64,000 nt of DNA, taken from contig CAXXKI010000016.1 of NCBI GenBank assembly GCA_963667855.2, positions 36,825 through 100,824 of the forward strand. The letters run 5' to 3'. The notes under the pieces are model-generated. The model searched no databases and was not told the origin of the DNA. It saw only the letters and a program-made list of their open reading frames with translations. This DNA comes from G963667855 sp963667855. GTDB taxonomy: Bacteria > Planctomycetota > Phycisphaerae > UBA1845. A program made the position numbers and the translations under genes. Positions 54,634-63,310 of this stretch are shown here, piece after piece (position 1 is the first letter of the stretch; every line of letters starts with the position of its first letter).

Positions 54634-56787
54634 GTGATTCGACGAAAAAGGTGCTGTTCGGTGACAACTGGAACCTTGATCTTACCGGGGTTGATCCTCT
54701 TGTTAGGGCTGAGTTCATGCGTTGAAAAACGTAACTGGCTCAAACCGGACTACCCGAAAACCAGACGCAGCAGTGTTGTCGATATCATACACGGTCAAAC
54801 CGTCCGCGATCCGTATCGCTGGCTTGAAGATGGCGATAGCCCGGAGACTCTCCGCTGGGTAGATCAGCAGAACGCACTTACCCAAAGAATGCTCGCACCC
54901 TTTGCTTCGCTTAAAAGTGAGATCGGAGAGGAACTCGCGACCGTTTACGGCGTGGATTCTGTATCCAACGTTTATCCACGCGGGAATCGTTTCTTTACCA
55001 GTCGTCATACGGGGCTGGAAAACCACGGCAGGATCTATCTGGCCGAAGGGTCCTGTAAAGCCGAAAGCCGGGTGGTTATAGATCCGAACACCTTCAGCGA
55101 AGACGGTACGGTGGCTTTGGACTGGTGGTATCCCTCGCCCGACGGTTCGCTTATCGCTTATGGTAAATCCCAAAGCGGCTCGGAAAAGAGTACGCTGTAC
55201 ATAAGAAACGTTGAAACGGGCATGGACCTGCCTGATGTCATCCCCTTTACGCAGTACTGTAATGTCGCCTGGAATCCGGACGGAAGCGGTTTTTACTACA
55301 ATCGCTGCCCGAATCCCGGGGACGTGCCCGCCGGCGAGGAAAATTTCCATATGCGGGTTTACTACCACCAGGTAGGTACCAGCTGCATGCAGGACCGCTA
55401 CGTGTGGGGCAAGGGGCGCCCGATTGACGAGGAGCCCAGGCCTTATACTTCCAGTGATGGAAAATACGTATTACTCAATTTCTACCGCGATCCCGCTCGC
55501 GATGATCTGTTCTTTAAAAAGATGGATGACACGCAGCCCTTTACCGCGGTGGCGGACAACCTTCCGGCTATCAATTCCGGCGATGTACTTGCCGACAAGC
55601 TGTTTATCCGAACCAACCACGAGGCGCCGCGGTTTAGAATCTGCGTTACTTCCGTGGATAAACCGGAACCGCAACACTGGCAGGATTTGATTCCCCAGCA
55701 GAAGGGCGTTATCAACGAGTTCAGGATAATCGGCGGCAAAATCATTCTGGAAATGATTGAAGACGTTCATTCCCGGCTTATGGTTTACGACCTTGAAGGA
55801 AAATTCGTTGAGGAAATCAAGCTGCCGGGAATTGGCACGGTTTCCAGTGTAAGCGGGCGACTGGACGGCAGCGATGTTTTCTTCTCATATTCCTCGTGGA
55901 TTACGCCCACAACCAACTACCGGTATGATTTGGATACGAAGGAGTTGGAAAAACTCAACCAGATGGATTGCCCGATGGACCTGAACGCCTTTGAAACCCG
56001 GCAGGTATGGGTGGAATCGGCCGATGGGACCAAAGTCCCCATGTTCATTGTTGCCCGTAAAGACGTGAAACTCGATGGCCAGAACCCCGCTCTACTCTAC
56101 GGATACGGTGGTTTCAATGTAAGCCTTTTCCCGCAATACCGTCCCCGGATCCTTCCGTTTTTGAAGAGGGGGGGCGTCTGGGCGCTGGCCAACATTCGCG
56201 GTGGAGGCGAACTGGGTAAGGATTGGCACGACGGAGGTCGGCGGGCAAATAAGCAGAAAAGCTATAACGATTTTTACGCTGCTGGGGAAAAACTCATTGA
56301 GCTCGGCTATACCAACCCCAAAAAGCTGGCCTGCAAGGGGGGCAGTAACGGTGGCCTGCTGATCGGCGTTGCCGTAACCCAACGCCCGGACTTGTTCCAG
56401 GCGGCTCTCTCCCAGGTACCGCTGATGGATATGATTCGTTTCCATAAATTCGGCATGGGAGCCCAGTGGGTACATGAATATGGTGATCCCGAAAAACCTG
56501 ATGAGTTCAAATGGGTAAAAGCATATTCGCCATACCATAATGTCCGAGACGGCGTCGACTATCCGGCCACTCTGGTTGTCACCGCGGAAGCAGACAACCG
56601 GGTTGATACCTGTCATGCGTTCAAAATGGTTTCGAGGTTGCAGGAAGCCACTTCCGGCGACAGGCCTGTCCTGATTCGCGTGGAAAGAAAAGCCGGACAC
56701 GGAGCAGGTAAGCCGCTCAGTATGCGAATAGAAAACCAGAGCGAGGATTGGGCTTTCCTTATGTGGCAACTGGGCATGGTTGAGTGA
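54634..56787 (+). CDS. Prolyl oligopeptidase family serine peptidase, lipoprotein
   Basis: 717 residues from GTG 54634, which has AAGGAG seven bases upstream; a longer frame from 54463 is less likely. The signal region ends in LLGLSSC, a lipobox, so it is membrane-tethered. A beta-propeller (residues 70-440) has the S9A N-terminal pattern VRDPYRWLEDGDSPETLRWV. The alpha/beta-hydrolase end contains GYGGFNVSLFPQY, the nucleophile Ser in GGSNGGLL, the Asp in EADNRVD and the His in KAGHGAGK. It cleaves short peptides after proline in the periplasm. Its stop overlaps the PTPS start. Confidence 0.93.
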   Translation: MIRRKRCCSVTTGTLILPGLILLLGLSSCVEKRNWLKPDYPKTRRSSVVDIIHGQTVRDPYRWLEDGDSPETLRWVDQQNALTQRMLAPFASLKSEIGEELATVYGVDSVSNVYPRGNRFFTSRHTGLENHGRIYLAEGSCKAESRVVIDPNTFSEDGTVALDWWYPSPDGSLIAYGKSQSGSEKSTLYIRNVETGMDLPDVIPFTQYCNVAWNPDGSGFYYNRCPNPGDVPAGEENFHMRVYYHQVGTSCMQDRYVWGKGRPIDEEPRPYTSSDGKYVLLNFYRDPARDDLFFKKMDDTQPFTAVADNLPAINSGDVLADKLFIRTNHEAPRFRICVTSVDKPEPQHWQDLIPQQKGVINEFRIIGGKIILEMIEDVHSRLMVYDLEGKFVEEIKLPGIGTVSSVSGRLDGSDVFFSYSSWITPTTNYRYDLDTKELEKLNQMDCPMDLNAFETRQVWVESADGTKVPMFIVARKDVKLDGQNPALLYGYGGFNVSLFPQYRPRILPFLKRGGVWALANIRGGGELGKDWHDGGRRANKQKSYNDFYAAGEKLIELGYTNPKKLACKGGSNGGLLIGVAVTQRPDLFQAALSQVPLMDMIRFHKFGMGAQWVHEYGDPEKPDEFKWVKAYSPYHNVRDGVDYPATLVVTAEADNRVDTCHAFKMVSRLQEATSGDRPVLIRVERKAGHGAGKPLSMRIENQSEDWAFLMWQLGMVE

Positions 56788-57530
56788 TGGAACTTACCCG
56801 CGAAGTCAACATGGATTTAGATTCGGCGGAAAAAAAATTGTTCGCGCCGTCGATCCTGCTGCGCCTGACGGTGGATGGCGAAGTTGATCCGGTTACGGGT
56901 TTCATATGCAATATCAAAACACTGGATGACGTTGTGCGGCAGGAGGCGTCGCCGCCTTGGCGATCCGATTCGGTAACTGGCGACAACGCGACCATCGAGC
57001 AGTTACTTATTCAGCTCGCCGAGCGGATTGAAGGTGAATTTCCGACAAACGTGTCCCCCCTCCGCCTGGAAATTATTATCTCACCGCAGGTGAGCTTTGC
57101 GGTTAACTTTGGAGAATCAAAAATGGTTTCTCTGACTCGCCGATTTGAATTCGCTGCCGCACATAGATTGACCGCTTCGGCGTTGAAAGACGATGAGGTC
57201 GAAGCGGTTTTTGGGAAATGTGCAAATCCCAGCGGGCACGGCCACAACTACGTGTTGGATGTTACCGTTAAAGAAATGCAGAAATCAGAAGGCGGGCGAA
57301 TCATTCGCACTGCCGATATGGACGCAATTGTACGGGAGCGGGTTATTGATCGATTCGATCACAAGTTCCTGAACCTCGATTGCGAGGAATTTGCCGGCAT
57401 CAATCCCACCATGGAAAACATCGTTCGAGTTATATGGGAAAAACTTAATGGTGCATTTGATGGGGCGACTCTCGAGAACCTGCGTCTGCACGAAACCTCC
57501 CGGTCCTGGGTCGATTATCGGGGCGACTGA
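56787..57530 (+). CDS. Tandem PTPS/QueD protein (6-pyruvoyl- or 6-carboxytetrahydropterin synthase-like)
   Basis: 247 residues holding two related halves. The C-terminal half (113-247) is a full PTPS domain: RFEFAAAHRL with a zinc His, GKCANPSGHGHNY with the catalytic-region Cys and two zinc His, DHKFLN, NPTMENI and LHET near the end. The N-terminal half (1-110) keeps only parts of the pattern (TVDGEVDPVTGFICNI, ATIEQLLIQLAERIE, PLRLEIIISP) and has lost its metal site. Such enzymes make tetrahydropterin or queuosine/7-deazaguanine precursors. ATG 56787 overlaps the peptidase stop (TGATG). Confidence 0.85.
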   Translation: MELTREVNMDLDSAEKKLFAPSILLRLTVDGEVDPVTGFICNIKTLDDVVRQEASPPWRSDSVTGDNATIEQLLIQLAERIEGEFPTNVSPLRLEIIISPQVSFAVNFGESKMVSLTRRFEFAAAHRLTASALKDDEVEAVFGKCANPSGHGHNYVLDVTVKEMQKSEGGRIIRTADMDAIVRERVIDRFDHKFLNLDCEEFAGINPTMENIVRVIWEKLNGAFDGATLENLRLHETSRSWVDYRGD

Positions 57531-57877
57531 CATGTTTTCGCTTTGACGAACCTGAAAAAAATCTCACGTCCAATAACGCCGCTTTTTATGGGCTGTTGTA
57601 AAAGCATTGTGAAGCAGTTGCTGCGCTGCGACATTTCTGTTTTTTCCGGACCGTAACCTATAGGGTTGCTCTTACTACTTTACTGCATGCATTCCACGCA
57701 TCAGCCCGGTGGAACTCATTTGCTTCAGGTGAAAATGTATTTGAACCTTTCGGCATAAAGGTCACCTTCGGGCGCCTTCCTGCGCGACGTGTGAACCTAT
57801 TACGGGAAACACGTTTCCTCTGTTTAGATAGATTCGGGAGTAAGTCCCGTGGAATCGGCACTGCCGGGAGCCTTATA
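57531..57877. other. Gap before the M48 peptidase gene
   Basis: 347 bases with no gene recognised. Plus-strand frames reading through it into the peptidase (from 57791) lack a ribosome site and carry no conserved motif. No terminator-like hairpin was found after the PTPS gene. Confidence 0.4.
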
Positions 57878-58609
57878 GTGCGTAACCTGTTGGCTATCAC
57901 CATAGTAGTACTCGCGACGTCTTTCTTCGGATGCGCCGAACCGAACTCTCGCTGCGCGTTGGTGCCCGTACAGAATAACGCCATAGAGGCGTTGGCCGGT
58001 AAAAACGCTGCCCGCGTGTTTGAACCACAATTCGGAGGCATCCTGGAAAATCCTATCGCCGAGGCCAGGATGAAGCGGATTGGTTCACGGCTGGCAGGAT
58101 CGGCCGGTGTCCCGGAGAACCTGCTGCAATATCACCTGCTGGATAGCGAAAAACTAAACGCAGCCTCCTTGCCTGTTGGACGTATCTATATAACCAAAGC
58201 TCTGTATGCCCGCCTGGAAAGCGATGACCTGCTTGCGGCGGTTATGGCTCACGAACTGGCTCACCTGGTTTATCGTGATTGTTTCAAACCCCGCTGCAAA
58301 ACCTTGGATGAATCGCTGCAGCGTGAACTTGCGGCCGATGCCTTTGCGGCCAGGCATCTGGAGTTGAACGGATTTGATCGGGATGCCATGCTGGGCGTTA
58401 TACGGATAATAAAACCCGCACAGCCCCAAAGCTGGCACATTGCCCGTTCAGAGAATCTTGGCTATTTCCAGGATGAACGTTACTCGGAAGTTGCCGGTTC
58501 CGATAGCGAGTTGTTGGCGGAAAACGCTGGTGGCGATACTGATTCAAGCGCACAGGCCGACGAAAGGCGTCGCAACAGCCAACTCGATTCCTTGGCTTTA
58601 TACAACTGA
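57878..58609 (+). CDS. M48-family metallopeptidase, lipoprotein
   Basis: 243 residues from GTG 57878; the first 20 residues form a signal ending FFGC, a lipobox. The active site is AHELAHLV (HExxH) near residue 140, with the third zinc ligand Glu in ELAADAFAARHLE about 40 residues later. PVGRIYITKALYARLESDDL before it is the family's usual helix-strand region. Similar to BepA/LoiP-like periplasmic proteases that handle damaged envelope proteins (family inference). The C-terminal 40 residues are disordered and acidic. It ends six bases from the convergent receiver-kinase gene. Confidence 0.9.
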   Translation: MRNLLAITIVVLATSFFGCAEPNSRCALVPVQNNAIEALAGKNAARVFEPQFGGILENPIAEARMKRIGSRLAGSAGVPENLLQYHLLDSEKLNAASLPVGRIYITKALYARLESDDLLAAVMAHELAHLVYRDCFKPRCKTLDESLQRELAADAFAARHLELNGFDRDAMLGVIRIIKPAQPQSWHIARSENLGYFQDERYSEVAGSDSELLAENAGGDTDSSAQADERRRNSQLDSLALYN

Positions 58610-58615
58610 AACTAA

Positions 58616-59759
58616 TCAGCCGCCCTGGTGAACAATCCGCGGGAAAGTTACTTTGAATGCCGATCCCTGATCTTTTTGCGACTCCACTACCAGGGATGCA
58701 CCGTGATATTCAAGAATGCCGTGAACAACCGCCAATCCCAATCCCGTACCGCTTTCTCGGGGCTTGGTTGTGAAGTAAGGCTCAAATATCCGGGCTTTTA
58801 TTTCTTCTGTCATTCCTTCGCCGGTGTCTGATACCACAAGTTCCACCGTTCCCTGTACCGGCGGATGCTTCTCCCGCAAGACAGGGGGTTTCTGTTCAGG
58901 GTGTTCAACCAGGGATACCGTAAGTGTTCCGCCATCAGGCATGGCATCGCGGGCGTTTAACGTAAAGTTCAAAAGAACCTGCTGCAACTGACTTTCATCG
59001 GCATAAACCCAATACCCGTCGTTTTGGGAAACTTCCGTTACGATGTCTATCGAATTGGGCAACAGGTGCTTCAGCATCCCCAGTGTTTCTTCAACTACTT
59101 CGGTCAGGTTGACGGCCCTTTTTTCGCAGGGCATCCGATAGCTGAAGGTTAACAAAGCTCTGGTGACACTGGAGGCCTGTTCCACCGCTGCCAGGATTGC
59201 CTGCAAGGCTCTTTTCGCCCGGTCATTACCGGAAATGTGCGACTCCAGAAATTCCGCGTTTCCAGAGATGGTAGCCAGGAAGTTGTTAAAATCGTGAGCC
59301 ACGCCACCGGCCAACATACCCACCATTTCCAGGCTTTGGGCATGCCGCAGTTGCTCTTCCAGACGTAGTCGTTCTCTTTTATTCTCGAATGTGTTGAGTG
59401 ATTGTTCGACGGCACTGGCCAGGCGAGTGAGGTTTTCCTTCAGAATGTAGTTGTCCGCACCTTGCTTGAGACATTCAACTGCGGTCTCTTCGTCTATAGT
59501 CCCCGTTACGACGATGAACGGGATCTCCAACGACGAATCTCGAAGAATATCAATCGCTTCATTAGCTTGAAAACCATCTATAACATAATCGCTAAGAATG
59601 ATATCCCACTTCTGTTGCGTTAACGCATTTCGAAAACCATTCGCATTGGTTACTCGATCATAAGTCACGGAAAAAACCGGCACGATGCAATTCACGTATG
59701 CAATGTGCCGCGTCGTCGGGACTGCTGTCCAATATCAGAACACTTAAACACCGACTCAT
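58616..59759 (-). CDS. Receiver-histidine kinase hybrid (one frameshift)
   Basis: ATG 59759 starts a receiver domain: MSRCLSVLILDSSPDD, then the phospho-acceptor Asp in IILSDYVIDGF and Lys in NYILKENL. A frame break at A6 (59671-59676) separates the first 30 residues; removing one base gives 380 residues. After the receiver come QSLEMVGMLAGGVAHDFNN with the kinase His, the N-box LNFTLNARDAM, DTGEGMTEE, ARIFEPYFTTK and GTGLGLAVVHGILEYHGA. The kinase is intact and has no membrane segment, so it probably receives phosphate from or passes it to another protein rather than sensing a signal outside. Confidence 0.85.
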
Positions 59760-60087
59760 GGCAATAGTTTCTTTAATGCACAAAAGTATAAAACCAAACG
59801 ATCGAGCTTGTTTCGGCCAGCGATTCAATCCCTCGTCGTTTGAATGAATTTCCCCTGATGAAACGATACCAGTGCAATACTGTTCCGTCGAGTCAAATTC
59901 GACTGCGATTATTTCCGAAAAGCATCGGATAACCAATCGGCGGGAACGAGCAGCCGAGTTGAAGTAACAAAACGTGGGGTCAGGTTACCGTAATCAAGTC
60001 TCCTGACCCCACTATTGGGTGTGCCGATAGATGAAAGTGGCTGTGTGGTCGGCACGTGTGTGGGTAAATGTAAAGTTAATTCTCTTT
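59760..60087. other. Gap between the receiver-kinase and a small gene
   Basis: Holds the REP-like hairpin at 59974-60012 and, on the minus strand, TATACT about 25 bases before the kinase start as a candidate -10. No gene was recognised. Confidence 0.4.
59974..60012. repeat. REP-like inverted repeat
   Basis: GTGGGGTCAGG and CCTGACCCCAC pair perfectly over 11 bases around a 17-base loop. Repeats with a GGGGTCAGG core recur in bacterial genomes, sometimes next to REP-associated transposases; only one copy was noticed here. It could also work as a transcript-end hairpin, though it has no T run. Confidence 0.5.
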
Positions 60088-60270
60088 TTATGAAATTGCG
60101 AATTTCGGACCGCGCAATATCTGCGCCCTTTGTGCTATCTCGTTTTCCAGTCTTTCGATTTTACTTAGCGGCTCTTCGTGCCACCAGGCATCCGACAGTT
60201 CATCCTTAAGGCGTTTCAGCTCTTGTTCTATTTTGTTTCTTTCACTCATTGTCATAGTCTCAGAGTTCAT
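60088..60270 (-). CDS. Small charged helical protein of unknown function
   Basis: 60 residues, ATG 60270 with AGGTGAG upstream; ATG 60252 is an in-frame alternative. It is strongly helical by composition with heptad-like leucines (KIEQELKRLKDELSDAWW, then SKIERLENEIAQRAQ), so a short coiled coil is likely. No family recognised. It stands alone on the minus strand. Confidence 0.45.
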   Translation of the reverse strand: MNSETMTMSERNKIEQELKRLKDELSDAWWHEEPLSKIERLENEIAQRAQILRGPKFAIS

Positions 60271-60631
60271 CTCTCACCTGGTTCGCGTTTAGCTGATGAA
60301 CACAGAGTTTCAAAACCACACCGTCCGGTCCCTGAAGGTAGCAGTCTCTAATGACTGCCGTCCTTTCTACACATTAGACGGGCGAACGGTACCAATCCGG
60401 TTACCAAAAATTGTAAGATCATGTAGGTAAGCAGGCGTGAAGGCCCGAGGTACACCCTGCCGCTACTTTCTCCAGTCCGAAAAACCGGCTGATTACCGGG
60501 AATAAGCGGGTAATGCCCAGTTTTCCAGTGAGTATCTGCTATCGACAGATAAGGGGTGGGGGGATTGTAAAAAATTGTTTAATGTCTGAAAAACTTGCCT
60601 GTAATGTTTATGTCGTCACCTTCCGCGCAAA
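60271..60631. other. Gap with local hairpins
   Basis: No gene recognised. The clearest structure is AGCAGTC/GACTGCC (about 60334-60352) around TCTAAT, one of several short stems. Its minus-strand sequence lies directly before the small gene at 60088-60270 and might be a structured leader; no known RNA class is matched. Confidence 0.3.
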
Positions 60632-60667
60632 AGAATACCGGATGAATCCAAGTTCATCCGGTATTCT
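60632..60667 (-). terminator. Terminator of the PhoR/PhoB-like pair
   Basis: AGAATACCGGATGAA and TTCATCCGGTATTCT pair perfectly over 15 bases around a six-base loop. Read leftward it is followed by TTTTGC. It lies just past the stop of the response-regulator gene. Confidence 0.8.
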
Positions 60668-60704
60668 TTGGGAAATTGGTTATACCGTCATTACCCGCAA
60701 GACT

Positions 60705-61385
60705 TTATGGGATAAACTTATATCCGACACTATGAACGGTGATAATATGCTGGGGATGTTTGGGGTCGGTTTCTATCTTGCGTCTTAAACTTACAATGTG
60801 GTTATCGACGGTTCTGTTCGCGGGAAAACCGGCCAGTCCCCATATCACATCCAGCAGTTGGTTTCTCTCGACCGGCTGCTCGGCGTTTTCTATGAGCATT
60901 TTTAGTATTTCGATTTCGAAATGCCCCAGGTTGGACGAGCTGTCGCCTTTGACGACTTTTCCCTTGACCAGGTCGACTTCAGCTCCACCGATTTTCATTA
61001 CCTTGCCGACAGACGGAGCCGATCCGCTGCGGCGAAGGGCCGCTTTTATTCTCGCCAGCAGCTCACGAACGCCGAAAGGCTTGGTTACGTAGTCGTCGGC
61101 TCCAGCTTCCAAACCTCGGACAACGTCGATCTCCTGGCATTTCGCGGTCAGCATCAAAATCGGAACGGTGAATCCAGCGTCGCGTATTTCTGAACACGCC
61201 TGCAATCCGTCTTTATTGGGCATCATGACATCAAGCATGATCAGGTCCGGACGTTCGGACTTGGCTTTCTCAACCGCCTCCGCTCCGTCATTTGCCACGA
61301 TTACATCATAACCTTCAAACTGCAGGTTATCGCGTAATCCCATGATCATATCGGGTTCGTCATCAGCTATTAGTATCCTGGCCAT
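60705..61385 (-). CDS. PhoB/OmpR-family response regulator
   Basis: 226 residues. Receiver: ILIADDEPD with the acidic pair, phospho-Asp in LIMLDVMMPNKDG, and VTKPFGVRELLARI with the conserved Lys. The C-terminal winged helix has LGHFEIEILKMLIENAEQPV and DNHIVSLRRKIETD with the recognition helix, ending in VHSVGYKFIP. It binds DNA when phosphorylated by the kinase encoded just before it; the genes overlap by 23 bases. Target genes are unknown. Confidence 0.94.
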   Translation of the reverse strand: MARILIADDEPDMIMGLRDNLQFEGYDVIVANDGAEAVEKAKSERPDLIMLDVMMPNKDGLQACSEIRDAGFTVPILMLTAKCQEIDVVRGLEAGADDYVTKPFGVRELLARIKAALRRSGSAPSVGKVMKIGGAEVDLVKGKVVKGDSSSNLGHFEIEILKMLIENAEQPVERNQLLDVIWGLAGFPANRTVDNHIVSLRRKIETDPKHPQHIITVHSVGYKFIP

Positions 61386-63021
61386 TATCGTTGTCCTCCG
61401 TTGCGGTTTCTTCTGAATTCACCGGCAAGAATATACGAAAAGTACTGCCCTTTACCAGTCTGGATTCCACATCGACTATCCCATTGTGAGCGTCAACGAT
61501 GTGTTTGACCAGAGCCAGCCCCAAACCGGCACCTCGACGTTTGCGCACTCTGTCATCGTTGGCTCGGTAAAACCCGGAAAACAGGTGGTTGCGGTCTTCC
61601 GGTTTTATCCCGATCCCTCGATCACTGACACTGATTAAGATTCCGTGCCGACCTCGGCGGGTCTCCCGGGACAGGTCGATACCCAGGAACTTATCCTCCG
61701 GATCGGTGTATTTCATTGCGTTATTAATGAGGTTTATAACCGCCTGGGCGATCGCGTCTCCGTCACACCAGATTTTTGGCAGATCTTCAGCGATGATGAG
61801 CTGGTGCTCGAACCCTTCGTGATCGAGTTGGACACGATAGGCCTCATAGGTCTTTTCTATCAAGGCGACCACGTCGGTCCGGCACATGTTGTACCGTTTC
61901 TTGTTCGCGTCGATTCTGGCGAAGTCGAGGATGTTGTCGATCAGATGGGTGAGACGCGTACTTTCTCGAGTTATTATCTCGTAATACTCTTTTTTCTTCT
62001 CTTCGGTGGGGACTCGCCCCGAAGACAGCGTCTCGCCAAACAAGCGGATGAGGGCCAGCGGGGTTTTCAGTTCGTGCGAAACGTCGGCAACGAACGCCTG
62101 CTTCATCTTGGAGAGGGCAATCTCCCTTTTCAATACCCGCCATAGGGCCCACACCACCGCGAGCAAAGCGGTAATCGCCAGTATGGTGGCCGTTATGAAC
62201 AGTATCACCTGCCGGTGAACGACATTTTGCTGGCGTTCCAGGAACCCCTTCGTCGGCAGCAAGTGGAAACACGGAGCGATGGGCCCGAGATCCTCAGTCC
62301 AGACCGTGTTTTCTCTCTTTTCAGGGACCTGAGACGGCAGCACTGTCTCAACTGCTACCCGGTTGGAGTTGAGGCGGGGATTGATCATGTCGGCCTGGAA
62401 ACGATCCAGATCAATGTGTATTCCGAGGACCGTATTGCCGTGTACGGCCTGTTGACCAATAAAATAGGCCACCACAATCGGCTCGTCGTTGACCACGTCG
62501 TAGACGAACTGAATCGGTTTTGGTTTCAGATCGAACTCGGCGGCCATCAATGAGGGAAGCAGGCGTCCTATAACCACGTAATAGAAAACTTCACTCCGTT
62601 CGAACCGGTTTGAGGCACTGGGATTGAGTGTCCACGTAGCATCTTCCTGCCTGGTCCATTTCTGGAGAACCCTGCCGTCGAAAACATATGCTTCATCGAT
62701 CCACGCGGGAGGGGCAGTGCCGATGAAGGGGCGGTCGTGGTAGTTTGTCAGGAGGTTCTTACCCGCCTGCTCCAGTAGAGAGTTCACAATGGGCAGCGAT
62801 TTGTTAATGACGTTCTCTTTTAATAGTGATGCTTCTTCGCGGAGGTCGGTTATTCGTTGCTGAGAGAGAAACTGCACCTGCCGGGCGGCGGTGATCATGC
62901 TCATACCGGTCAGAATCAAGGTGAGAACGACGGCCACGATTCCGATCCAGGCAGTCATCTTTTTCGGTTCCCTGTCAGCCATGTGTGAAATGATAGCAGA
63001 GAATCGCCGTTCTGGCTTCAT
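61363..63021 (-). CDS. Membrane sensor histidine kinase (PhoR-like)
   Basis: 552 residues. Two membrane helices (IGIVAVVLTLILTGMSMIT near 25-45 and VILFITATILAITALLAVVWALW near 272-294) bracket a periplasmic sensor of about 225 residues with no clear known domain. The kinase part follows: FVADVSHELKTPLALIRLFGE with the phospho-His, INLINNAMKYTDPE, SDRGIGIKPEDR, LFSGFYRANDDRVR and GAGLGLALVKHIVDAH. The signal is unknown. ATG 63021 is the start; a shorter ATG at residue 14 is possible. Operon partner of the response regulator. Confidence 0.92.
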   Translation of the reverse strand: MKPERRFSAIISHMADREPKKMTAWIGIVAVVLTLILTGMSMITAARQVQFLSQQRITDLREEASLLKENVINKSLPIVNSLLEQAGKNLLTNYHDRPFIGTAPPAWIDEAYVFDGRVLQKWTRQEDATWTLNPSASNRFERSEVFYYVVIGRLLPSLMAAEFDLKPKPIQFVYDVVNDEPIVVAYFIGQQAVHGNTVLGIHIDLDRFQADMINPRLNSNRVAVETVLPSQVPEKRENTVWTEDLGPIAPCFHLLPTKGFLERQQNVVHRQVILFITATILAITALLAVVWALWRVLKREIALSKMKQAFVADVSHELKTPLALIRLFGETLSSGRVPTEEKKKEYYEIITRESTRLTHLIDNILDFARIDANKKRYNMCRTDVVALIEKTYEAYRVQLDHEGFEHQLIIAEDLPKIWCDGDAIAQAVINLINNAMKYTDPEDKFLGIDLSRETRRGRHGILISVSDRGIGIKPEDRNHLFSGFYRANDDRVRKRRGAGLGLALVKHIVDAHNGIVDVESRLVKGSTFRIFLPVNSEETATEDNDNGQDTNS

Positions 63022-63310
63022 TTGATTGTTGCCGATTGTATGAAGTTCTCAGCAGGTGCCGGGCACTTGTAAAAGTGAAGAGGATCTGCTCCGGCATTTA
63101 GCCGGTTGCACTGGCCTTTTTGTATAATTTTGTTGATGTAACCGACTGGTAAGGAAAGCAGTAGGTGCGGGTTTGCAGTGTGCCCAATTGGCATTGAACG
63201 GTGCGCAAGGTTGTTGTTTAAAACCAATATTGGATCGCGGTTTGGTCAAGCTCCGGGCTGTAGAAGTTAATGCCGACCTATAAGTGATGAAAACGACTTG
63301 AAACAGATTA

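Noticed and set aside
57791..57877. Longer start for the M48 peptidase
   Set aside because: The added residues would precede the lipoprotein signal peptide, and no ribosome site supports them.
60513..60788. 91-residue plus-strand frame
   Set aside because: It runs through the terminator hairpin and into the response-regulator gene on the other strand.
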